Of a stretch of DNA of 64,000 nt, positions 56,812 to 64,000 are shown piece after piece. Below the pieces are notes generated by a model. It ran no database searches and was not told the origin of the DNA. It saw only the letters and a program-made list of their open reading frames with translations. How positions within the stretch are numbered: the first letter of the stretch is position 1; each line of letters opens with the position of its first letter. The stretch comes from Eudromia elegans. Taxonomy: Eukaryota > Chordata > Aves > Tinamiformes > Tinamidae. The translations under genes were made by a program, and so were the position numbers. Where the stretch lies: NCBI GenBank assembly GCA_003342815.1, contig PTEX01000164.1, positions 1,686,943-1,750,942 of the forward strand, written 5' to 3'.

Positions 56812-57012
56812 TCAATAGCAAAATGAAGTTTCCAACCTACTAATGCTCTTTGCCCTGCTCTGTGGGTGCTTGTTATCTCGGTGGTGCCTGAAATTTCCGG
56901 TAAAGATAGCCTGCTTCGCTTTGTTGTGAGCGGGGCCGCGTTGGAGCTCCTCCATTGTGCGGCTGCTCGCCTTCCCCGGGGCAGCGCCGCGGATAACACG
57001 GAACCCCGCCAT
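56812..57012 (-). CDS. 66-codon ORF with an ideal start context in a CpG patch, unassigned
   Basis: On the minus strand the start reads GCCACCATGGCG, a full match to the vertebrate initiation consensus, and opens 66 codons to a stop at 56812. The peptide is small, basic and hydrophilic (for example HNKAKQAIFTGNFRHHRDNK) with no signal peptide or membrane segment. The first half lies in the CpG patch at 56925-57055, as expected for a first exon. No good splice donor is visible inside the frame, so it would have to be read through as one piece. The ATG is palindromic (CCATGG), and the plus strand has its own start context here, so part of the match is shared. Confidence 0.14.
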   Translation of the reverse strand: MAGFRVIRGAAPGKASSRTMEELQRGPAHNKAKQAIFTGNFRHHRDNKHPQSRAKSISRLETSFCY

Positions 57013-57055
57013 GGTGGCCTTGGCACGGGGTCTTGTAGGGGCTCCGCAGTTACTT
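56925..57055. promoter_or_regulatory. CpG-rich patch with opposed start contexts
   Basis: A compact GC-rich segment ('ccccggggcagcgccgcgga' at its centre) in otherwise AT-rich DNA. It contains ATGs with good contexts on both strands around 57010-57013. It may be a small bidirectional promoter or only a GC-rich island remnant; no TATA box is evident. Confidence 0.4.
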
Positions 57056-57160
57056 AAAATCCAGTCTAGAAAGAAAACAAAATGTTTAAAGGGAGAAGTA
57101 ACCTTAATTTTCAGAACTATTTAGGTGAGCTGTCAACCATATTCTTGCTGGTAATTACAG

Positions 57161-57337
57161 TCCTGTGTCATGTGCTATGGAAACCTGACAGCTCTCTTTG
57201 GAAGAGGAGGAGTTGGTGAATTTACAGATATTTATGTCTCCAGTGTATTTACTGAAAAGAAATTCGTTCTGCTTTTGGCACTGGAAGAAATGTTACACTG
57301 GGCAGTGGCAGGGAATGTCAGCCAGAGCAAGGCACTT
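57161..57337 (+). CDS. Candidate coding exon 1 of a compatible series of three, unassigned
   Basis: An acceptor ('cattcttgctggtaattac'-like tract ending in AG at 57160) opens 59 codons, phase 0 to phase 0, ending at a CTT|GTAAGC donor. The tract is only moderately pyrimidine-rich and the donor's exonic bases are poor. The peptide mixes a Gly-rich stretch (FGRGGVGEF) with a hydrophobic one (FVLLLALEEML). The frame continues past the donor to a stop at 57368, so a last-exon reading is also possible. Its interest lies in the two following candidates sharing phase 0. No family is recognised. Confidence 0.17.
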
Positions 57338-57578
57338 GTAAGCAGAGGCTGGTCTATGATCTCAATGTAGTTATTACTTGAAGAGTAACATGTAGAAATG
57401 TTACTTACAGTCAATAGAAGGTGCAGAGAGATGGAAACGGTTTATTTTCAGGTGTTGATTAAGATGGACTGGTTGCTTCGTCTTACCTTATTTGTATTTT
57501 TGTGGCCAGAGACCTCAGTTCAGGGAAAGACACTCGCAGGTGTCAAGTGCAAATTGGTTTTGGTCCTTGCTTTCAAAG

Positions 57579-57764
57579 GAGATGCATTACAAGGTGTATG
57601 TGTTTTCCGTTGATACTCTTTTTAAGAAAGAGAGAGGGCACGGTCTCTTCTTCATTAGAGCATTTGGATGGATATTGAAGAAGGGAAAGACACTGAGATG
57701 CCTTTTTGGGACTTGGAACTCCATTCTGGACAGTTCCAGGCCAGGAACAGGGTATAGGGAGGAG
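57579..57764 (+). CDS. Candidate coding exon 2 of a compatible series of three, unassigned
   Basis: The tract 'ttggtccttgctttcaaag' precedes 57579 and a near-consensus GAG|GTAAGTG donor follows 57764. The 186 bases are 62 open codons, phase 0 at both ends. The peptide is basic (FKKERG, ILKKGK) with aromatic residues and no recognised motif. The donor is the best on the plus strand in this part of the window. The gap from the preceding candidate is 241 bases and to the next 299 bases, both acceptable intron sizes for a bird. Confidence 0.2.
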
Positions 57765-58063
57765 GTAAGTGAGGGGCTAGGTCTAGATTTTCAGGAAAAG
57801 CCAAAAAACGGCCTCTAAAATTAGGAAGCAATCTTTTAACTTTCCAGACTTTTTGTCTGAGCTTTCTAGAGTGAGCAGAGCCGTGCTATGCTGTCCTCAT
57901 CTCCTTTCTGCTCTTCTGAAAGCAGAGCAAGAAAACAAGATAATTTTAAAGGCAATTCAGTAGTGGAGACAAGAAGTGATTAAAGCCCAGATAAGGATCC
58001 TAGCAGAAGCGGGGACCACGGCAGAGGTGGATTTTGGCATCCATCCTGCTGCCTGCCTTTCAG

Positions 58064-58312
58064 TACTCGTGGTCGCGCTCAGCAGTTCTCCTGTTGCTGG
58101 AGATGGCAGATGATTGCGTCCAGTGCCTTGCACTGGGCTGGCTGGCTGGCGGGGGACTCCCTCCTCAGGGACTCAGTGACTCCATCCCCTGGACACTGAA
58201 CGTGGCTGCTGCATCTGCTCACTGGGGTGTCTTGGGACTCTCCTTAGACTGGTACTTCTGCTGTGGGGTGCTGGAAGGTTCTCCAGGCTGCCATGGGCTG
58301 CTGTGCTGCTAG
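58064..58312 (+). CDS. Candidate terminal coding exon 3 of a compatible series, unassigned
   Basis: A very good acceptor ('catcctgctgcctgcctttc'+ag) ends at 58063 and is followed in phase 0 by 82 open codons and a TAG stop at 58310-58312. The peptide is hydrophobic and rich in Leu, Gly, Cys and Trp, ending in CHGLLCC. Joined to the two preceding candidates it would give a frame of about 203 codons without a start codon. I see no AATAAA soon after the stop, which weakens the last-exon reading. GC content is higher here, so a chance open frame is easier. Confidence 0.17.
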   Translation, partial: YSWSRSAVLLLLEMADDCVQCLALGWLAGGGLPPQGLSDSIPWTLNVAAASAHWGVLGLSLDWYFCCGVLEGSPGCHGLLCC

Positions 58313-60690
58313 GAGCGGGGTGGCCAAACCCTTCCTTTGGAGTGTAGTGAGCTCGGGGTGCCACGGGGTAGGGGAGTGCAAGTTGTCAGGGCCCAGTCCC
58401 TAGGCCTGGGCTCTCTTGATATCAAAGGATCCTTTCAAAGTTGTTGATAACCTGTCAATCACTATGATGGGATGCAGGGGGAATCAGGAGCTCTTTGATT
58501 TCTTTCCTGGCAAGATTATCTGTATGCATGCCAGGCTTGTTTTCCTGTTTTTAGCCGTAGGCTTTTATACAGCTATTGATTTTTATTTGTTTGTTTTCTT
58601 ATTTTTCTTTTTTGTTTAGGTTTGGTTTGTTGTTTGGTCGTAACAACATTAATGCTTATTCAGGTAAAGATATGTATTATGTTTGCAGCACAACCTCACA
58701 TTTCATTAAGGATGTGATGAGTTCTTGTGTGCTGGTAATGACTGCTTTAATTCCAGCAACCAAGGTGCCTGGCAAACAGCAGGTTGGGCGTTCGCAACTA
58801 GTTCCCTTGCTCCATTACAGAAATTCCCTCTTTTCTTCACTACAGCTGGCATTAGTATTCGAAAGCTGAAAGCATGCTGGTGGAAAGCTACCTAAATATT
58901 TATGGAATATTGCTAGGGTGAGAGTAACAAGGGCAGCAAATGAAATTAAAGATTTACACCGTGAAACGAACTGGCCTATCAATCCTTCTCACAAAGTTGC
59001 TTATGCCTTTTAAAGAGGAGATTTCTATGAAGGTATTTTCTGTGAAATGCAATATAAAAAATTAATCTGTTTGTTTCAGTATCTGCATTATATTTTGTAA
59101 TAGATGAAGCAGTGAAGAAGACTTTCCGCGGCTGACAAAACAGGTTGTTACATAGCCCCACTGGTCCTCCTCTTCCATCTGAACGTACCAGAGGGGACTT
59201 GTTTGTTTGTTTCTTTTACAAACTTTAAGGTCATAAAAAAGCCTGTGTGAGGGAGGTAAGGAGAAATGGAGACACAGGCACCTCTGGCAACTTCCCTGCC
59301 AAGCCAGGCTTGAGGAGAGCAGAAACCAGGAGCTGGGCTGGCTTTGTGGTCAGGCCTCAGGCTGGTCCGCAAGGTGCTGAGGGGGACAGTGAGCAGGGAG
59401 CTTGGTGGGGGCTCTGTGAAGGGGTCTCAAACTGGGTAATTCAGCGGGTGCTCAATGAGAAGCGATATTCTTTTGTTTTTGGAGGCATCACAGAACATAC
59501 ATTTTAAATGGAAATTGCCTTCCTTAGTAAAGTGAAAACCGCAGAGCATAGAAGCTCTGCTTTCATTATCCTGATTAGAAGCTAAGTATTTCAAAATAGT
59601 AAGTAGGTAGGAAAAGAGCCATCTCAAAGGGGAAGAAAATACTTTTTTGTCTTAAAAAAAAAAAAAATATTTGGAATGGGGGTAGATTGGGGATAAATGT
59701 ATGAAATTGTTAAGCCAAACCCATCATCTTTGACTTCGGGGACTCGCTTAAGTTCATTTTCGAAGAGGTCTCCATAAGGTGGCTGCGCAACATGGATAGA
59801 TGCATACATCACTTAGAAGTGAACTGAACTGTAAGTGGCTTTAATTAGCAGCACAATGGTCCTTTTTCTCTTGGATTGCACTTGGGGATTGCATTAAAAA
59901 AAAAGGTTTTAAGAACTGAATTAGCATTAACTATCTTGTATTTTTCTCTCAATGTACATAAATATTTTATCGGAGTAAAGTGGAGCAATGTGTTTCACTT
60001 GAACGATGATCAATAAAAAGTGGTCTAAGAGGCTTGTAAAGGTGCATGGACCTGTGGAGGAGGTCCTGGGGCTTGGTTAGGAGAGCCCTGCAGCAAGAAG
60101 AGGCATCTGGTCCACTGGTTCCCGCAGTGGCAGTTATTGGTTATTGCCCTGGGCAGCGCAGGGGAGCGATGGTGTCAGCGCGGTCACGGCTTTTGGGACC
60201 AGCACTTGTGTTTTACACACACAGCTGGTCTCTTCTGAGGTATTTGGAAACATTTGGAGGGTTTGTGCTGGTTTCTATTAGCAGAGTGAGTGCCAGGATG
60301 TTGATGTTTAAAAAAAGCTGCTGTTTGTGGGTAATTTGAAGTTATCTTCCTTTCTAGGGAAATAAAACCCCAAACAATGAAGGCAGAAGGAGGAAAAACA
60401 AAACACCACCAAACTGAAAAGTGTCAGTATCCATTTTCATTGCTGGTGTTGAGGCTAAAGGAATAGAAGAAGATCTGAAATTTTTTACCTGTAGATGAGG
60501 TTGCTGTTTTGTCTCCTGTCTCCCTTCCTTCCCATCCCCTGCAGCTGGGTACAAAGGATATGCAGTTTTGCTGCAGTTCACAAGAACTTTTGGCTCAGCA
60601 TTAAGAAAAACCCATCAATGAGGAGGGCAGCAGCTCAGAAGAGTAACTTTGCATAATTTTTGCAGTGCTGCTAACTGCACTGTGATTTAC
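58313..60690. other. Stretch without a confident gene
   Basis: AT-rich. A pyrimidine tract ends in TTTAG at about 58619, followed by a 44-base segment and a CAG|GTAAAG donor at about 58663. It is exon-like but very short. Nothing else stands out. Confidence 0.55.
59654..59667. repeat. Poly-A tract, 14 bases
   Basis: A run on the plus strand following 'tttttgtctt'. There is no AATAAA upstream and no target-site duplication that I can see, so a retroposed origin is not supported. Confidence 0.85.
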
Positions 60691-60837
60691 AGTACAATAT
60701 TTTGCTAGGAGTTGGGGCAATATGAAAACCAGAAAAATATATAGCCGTGTAGCAACTGGCAGGTTTTGAATGAGGCTGTGAAATAAAGAAACTAATATGT
60801 TTGGAGGTTCAGATTTTGCATTTTTCCTCACTTTCGC
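60691..60837 (-). CDS. Candidate internal exon with a hydrophobic segment, unassigned
   Basis: On the minus strand a long pyrimidine-rich tract (the complement of the CAAA array at 60846-60877, ending 'ttgttttttcctcag') precedes 60837. The 147 bases are 49 open codons, phase 0 to phase 0, ending at ACT|GTAAAT, which is a weak donor. The peptide begins basic (AKVRKNAK) and then becomes strongly hydrophobic (LYIFLVFILPQLLA), like a membrane segment. The frame stays open to a stop near 60601, so it could also be a last exon. The microsatellite makes the acceptor strong by accident, which argues for a pseudo-exon. Confidence 0.15.
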
Positions 60838-60845
60838 CTGAGGAA

Positions 60846-60877
60846 AAAACAAACCAAAAACAAACAAACAAACAAAA
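60846..60877. repeat. CAAA tetranucleotide microsatellite
   Basis: Imperfect (CAAA)n. Its complement supplies the pyrimidine tract of the minus-strand exon-like segment 60691-60837. Confidence 0.9.
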
Positions 60878-61974
60878 GCTGGAATGCCTAGTTCTTTTAT
60901 CAAGTTAGTAAAGAAAGCTCTGATATGTAGGCGCTCCAGTCTTCTTATTCGGTCTCATTAATATTGGGCTGATGTTATGTATGCTGTATGGCCAGTGTGG
61001 AAATTCCAAGAACTTCACCAGCTTCCGAGCATCCTCCTCTTACTTAGCATTCATAGACATGCTTGTCTAAACATAGAGTCTTTCTTCTGTATTTTACTTA
61101 AACTGTATAATCTTTTTCCTAGTGGGAAGGCAGGCACACAGTTACAGATGTCTAAGGGAAATGATATTCTTTTTACCCTGTGGAAAAAAAAAATACTTCT
61201 GAAAAGTCCTTGTGTGTTAAGAATTTTAGATGACAATATTTATTATGAATGATTCATTGTGAAAAATGTTCATTTTTTTTAATTAGAGGCTGAACTTGTG
61301 ATACATCATTTCTTCAGCTTTTGAACCCCATGAAATATTTAATTGAATTACTCTTTGTTTCTACCACCTAAGACTTAAAGACATCTAGCTCTTCATTGGT
61401 GTTTATTTTGGCTATAAAAAAATACTGTTTTCCCCGTCGAGCAGACGCGTCCTCTAAAGCCTGTCTTTCCCTTGCTCCTCATCTAGCAGCTGCAGTGGTG
61501 CGGGTCTCTGGCGGCCAAGGAGATACTGATAGCAGCAGTGAAAGGTTTCGCTGGGAAGAACAAGCTAGAGTGCAGTTTTAAGCATGTCTGAAGAAGGGCT
61601 GCAGGGAGCCTTGTGTTGTGTTACCTTATGGCGCTGGGGATGCTCAGAGATCTGAGGGAATGCTGCATGCAGAGAACAAACACGAGCTTGTGCATTCAGG
61701 CGCTCCTGGCAGGGCCTCTAAATATAAAGAGACTTGAGTTTAAAAAATCATTAGAAAAAGATCCTGATGGTGGGAGGGGAATTAAACAAACACCTGGTAG
61801 CTCTAGGATGAAAAGCACTGCTTCTGAATAGCAATCCTTGTCTGCAGAGATGCACAGAGGGACATGCAGTGGGTTTACCTTGCCTTATCTTTTAATAAAA
61901 AGAGTTGATGCACACTGAAACTCAGTAATTCAGATTTATATCCTCCTTTTGTATATCCATTGTTCATGATATTG

Positions 61975-62090
61975 GCTGTGACCCAGTGCCACCCTGTGCC
62001 ACATGCTCTAGCTGTCCCTGCTGGAGCAGGGGAGTTGGACTAGATGATCCCTAGAGGTCCCTTCCAACCTCAACCATTCTGTGACTGTAG
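61975..62090 (+). repeat. CR1 LINE 3' end, sense orientation, well preserved
   Basis: Sense-strand CR1 3' terminus: 'gtgacccagtgccaccctg', 'gctctagctgtccctgctgg', 'agcaggggagttggactaga', 'tgatccctagaggtcccttc', 'caacctcaaccattctgtga'. CR1 copies usually end in short repeats of an ATTCTRTG unit, and here a single degenerate unit closes the element. It is much closer to the family pattern than the other two copies, so it is probably the youngest insertion in the window. It is severely 5'-truncated, as nearly all CR1 copies are. Confidence 0.9.
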
Positions 62091-62364
62091 GAAGGGCTAT
62101 GCCTTTCGCACCTCTCCCAGTCCCTCGGGCAAACTCTTTCCATACGGAAGGCCAGTTCTCATCTTGGAGGGCTTTTCCCTACTTTTGCCAGGTTCCCCAG
62201 CCCCAGAAATCGCTAGTGAAGACACAGTGGGACTCCCCAGCGGATTCCCTGTACTGCACATTGGGCACTTAACATGTCTTACCTCAATTACATGTATCAG
62301 AGGAGATCCTTTTGTAAGACCCACCACATCTTTCCTGTGTAGTAGCTGTATTTTTTTGTTTTAG

Positions 62365-62807
62365 CAGTATTGGAAGAGTTCTTGTTGGTCCATGTACAAC
62401 AAACTAAACGCACAATTAAGCAAGTAGGGATTTCCTCCTTTGATCCCCCAACTTATAAACATTTTTACATTTTTATTCTCTATTTTTCTATAAGAAAAGC
62501 TTGTAAGATTACAAGCCTCCTGAAAGCAGACTTATGTTTGAAAGATGTGATTTTGCATCACCTTTGGAAACTGCTAAGGGAACACAAATTGAGAGTTGAA
62601 AATCAGTACTTTAGATACAGACCCAACCCCCTGATTTTGGTTCCATTCCCAGGCTTGGATATTGATTGCTGTGAAAACACCTCTCTTTTTCCTGAGTTGG
62701 GGGACTTGAGAGGTGGTGATGTACTTCATGTATCTTCATATAGCACTAGGAAATCCGCCCTCTTTCTCAGTGTGACTTTGGTTTTCTTATTTTCCCTGTT
62801 TTCCTGA
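62365..62807 (+). CDS. Candidate terminal exon: 146-codon frame with a hydrophobic C-terminal tail
   Basis: A strong acceptor ('gctgtatttttttgttttag') ends at 62364. The following frame stays open for about 146 codons in AT-rich DNA, where stops should be frequent, and ends with TGA at 62805-62807. The predicted peptide has basic and amphipathic stretches (KHFYIFILYFSIRKACK; LLREHKLRVENQYFRYR), a short acidic part, and ends in an uncharged hydrophobic tail of about 17 residues (ALFLSVTLVFLFSLFS). Such a tail resembles a tail anchor or a GPI-attachment signal. No AATAAA is seen just downstream; an ATTAAA lies near 63124. I do not recognise a family, and no upstream exon is assigned. Confidence 0.22.
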
Positions 62808-62924
62808 GTTTCCCAGCAGGGAGGCAGTCAGTCTCCGGACATGTTTTTGCATGGAAATGCAGTTCTAAAATGGCATCCTCCTCTGAGTTTTAAGCAGTAG
62901 AGGAACCCAGCGTCACCTGGTGCT

Positions 62925-63125
62925 GTGTGCCCTGCACCGCTGCCTCCGCTGTTGAATGCACTTGGTGGGGCTGCGGGGCGGGGAGCCGCGGAGTGGACGA
63001 GGCCTCGGAGGAGGCGCGCGGCGCTGCGGGCGGCGAGGAGCCTGTCCCACCTCGGCTGCGCGCTCGCCTGCCTGCCCGGCACGCGGCCGTGTCTCCTGGC
63101 GAGGGCATCTGTGTCCCGTGTGGAA
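62925..63125. promoter_or_regulatory. CpG-dense patch with a GC box, possible promoter
   Basis: Roughly two dozen CpG dinucleotides fall in about 190 bases, far above the surrounding AT-rich sequence. A canonical GC box, GGGGCGGGG, lies at 62975-62983, a binding site type for Sp/KLF factors. Local runs such as 'gcgcgcggcgctgcgggcgg' are typical of avian CpG islands. It is short for a full island. No transcript can be assigned. Confidence 0.55.
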
Positions 63126-64000
63126 TTAAAGCGTGGCAGTTGATGCCAGGGATGTTGAAATGTGAGCCGGGCTGCTCCTTGCCAAACACGGGGCTTTACA
63201 GAGACTTGGAAACTCGTTAGTATGGAATTTTATTCATCGTGTGTGTACGGCCTGTTTGGGAGGGCCCATTGAGTTTGGCCTGTGTATTTTGGGTTTCTCC
63301 CCCACTGGTTGGTATTTCAGCCTCACATAATGTTGATGGGAACTCCCTGTTCACTGATGGAATTATCGGAGGAACAAGGCACTAAGCAAACCTTCCCCGC
63401 CAGCAGCTGCCTCAGGGGCCTGCTAATGAGAGAGCCCTCCTCGCACGAGGCGCTGGCTTTGAGTCTGGTCACATCAGTCATATTTTAACCACTTGAAAAG
63501 CTGTTCATCGGCCTGTAAGAAACGAGGGAGGCATTTTACACTGTTTCCTGGTAGGTTTTTGTGGGACACTCCTATGAACCTTGTGACCCTGGCAAAATCA
63601 CTGGTTGTCTTAGAAGAACGTTGAACATTAAATAGAAAACATCTGGAAAACTGCATAAGTATTGTGTACGATGCTTAAACGGTTCATAACACAGCACAAA
63701 TACCACCTCACTTTTGTGTTGGATCACATTCTTAACTCTTTGAGATCATAAATTGGTTAACTGCTAGCATATGAGTTAATTCATAGTTCCTGTCAGCTTT
63801 GATTAGGTACGAAAAGTTTTGCTGTTTTTTACACATGCATCAGGTATCAGACCCGTGAGATCTGCTGTGCTTGGTTTCTTACAGGGTTAGCAGGTGTGTG
63901 AGCGAGTTTCTCTTCTCCTAGTGTTGACCAGGATGAGCGAAGTGGGGTTCCTTTGCACTCTCCCCTTGCTGCGCCATCACCAGTGGTTGCCCCGACACGG
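63126..64000. other. Stretch without a confident gene
   Basis: Downstream of the CpG patch; mixed composition. An ATTAAA lies at about 63124. No exon-like segment or repeat is recognised to the end of the window. Confidence 0.55.

Noticed and set aside
59845-59866. 'tagcagcacaatggtc', similar to the miR-15/16 start
   Set aside because: The bases after the seed do not fit any family member I know and no hairpin is apparent.
1-64000. tRNA, rRNA, CRISPR arrays, endogenous viral genes and bacterial-type operons
   Set aside because: Looked for by eye; no tRNA box pair with a cloverleaf, no rRNA core, no regularly spaced repeats and no retroviral motifs were seen.

Overview
This window reads as vertebrate nuclear DNA, most likely from a bird. 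The best evidence is three CR1 LINE 3' ends, near 2979-3115 (minus), 46180-46262 (minus) and 61975-62090 (plus). The last is well preserved: a 'ttggactagatgatc' core, then 'aggtcccttccaacc' and an 'attctgtg'-type tail. CR1 is the dominant retrotransposon of birds and also occurs in other reptiles, so bird is an inference. Sparse repeats, short microsatellites, AT-rich sequence broken by small CpG-dense patches, and no long reading frame of a known protein all fit an intronic or intergenic avian segment.

I recognise no known protein-coding gene, rRNA, tRNA, viral element, operon or CRISPR array. The longest open frames (about 150-200 codons) lie mostly on the minus strand in GC-rich patches, where stop codons are rare by chance. 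None resembles a family I can name. I therefore looked for shorter frames bounded by a pyrimidine tract plus AG and by a good GT donor, on both strands. The clearest are 12782-13127 (+), 32108-32329 (-), 36557-36658 (-), 42039-42227 (+), 53754-54013 (-), a compatible run of three at 57161-58312 (+), 60691-60837 (-), and a possible last exon at 62365-62807 (+). They are given as low-confidence candidate exons. Vertebrate introns contain many pseudo-exons of this kind, so most of these may be chance. They lie on both strands and cannot all belong to one gene.

Layout. 1-12 kb: AT-rich, with one CR1 remnant, a TG/CA microsatellite, a CpG patch at 4.5-4.7 kb and a cluster of Maf/AP-1-type sites at 6.6-7.9 kb. 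12-32 kb: candidate exon at 12.8 kb, CpG patches at 22.1 and 25.2 kb, poly-T tracts. 32-48 kb: the most GC-rich part, with CpG patches at 37.0, 38.8, 42.6, 43.3, 44.2 and 47.7 kb and most of the long frames. 48-57 kb: AT-rich, with an ACAT array and a minus-strand candidate exon. 57-64 kb: a CpG patch with strong start contexts on both strands, three compatible plus-strand candidate exons, a young CR1 3' end, a 146-codon frame in AT-rich DNA, and a strong CpG patch with a GC box at 62.9-63.1 kb.

I found no recognisable new biological system. The leads worth testing are the candidate exons, the CpG patches as possible unannotated promoters, and the Maf/AP-1 cluster as a possible enhancer.
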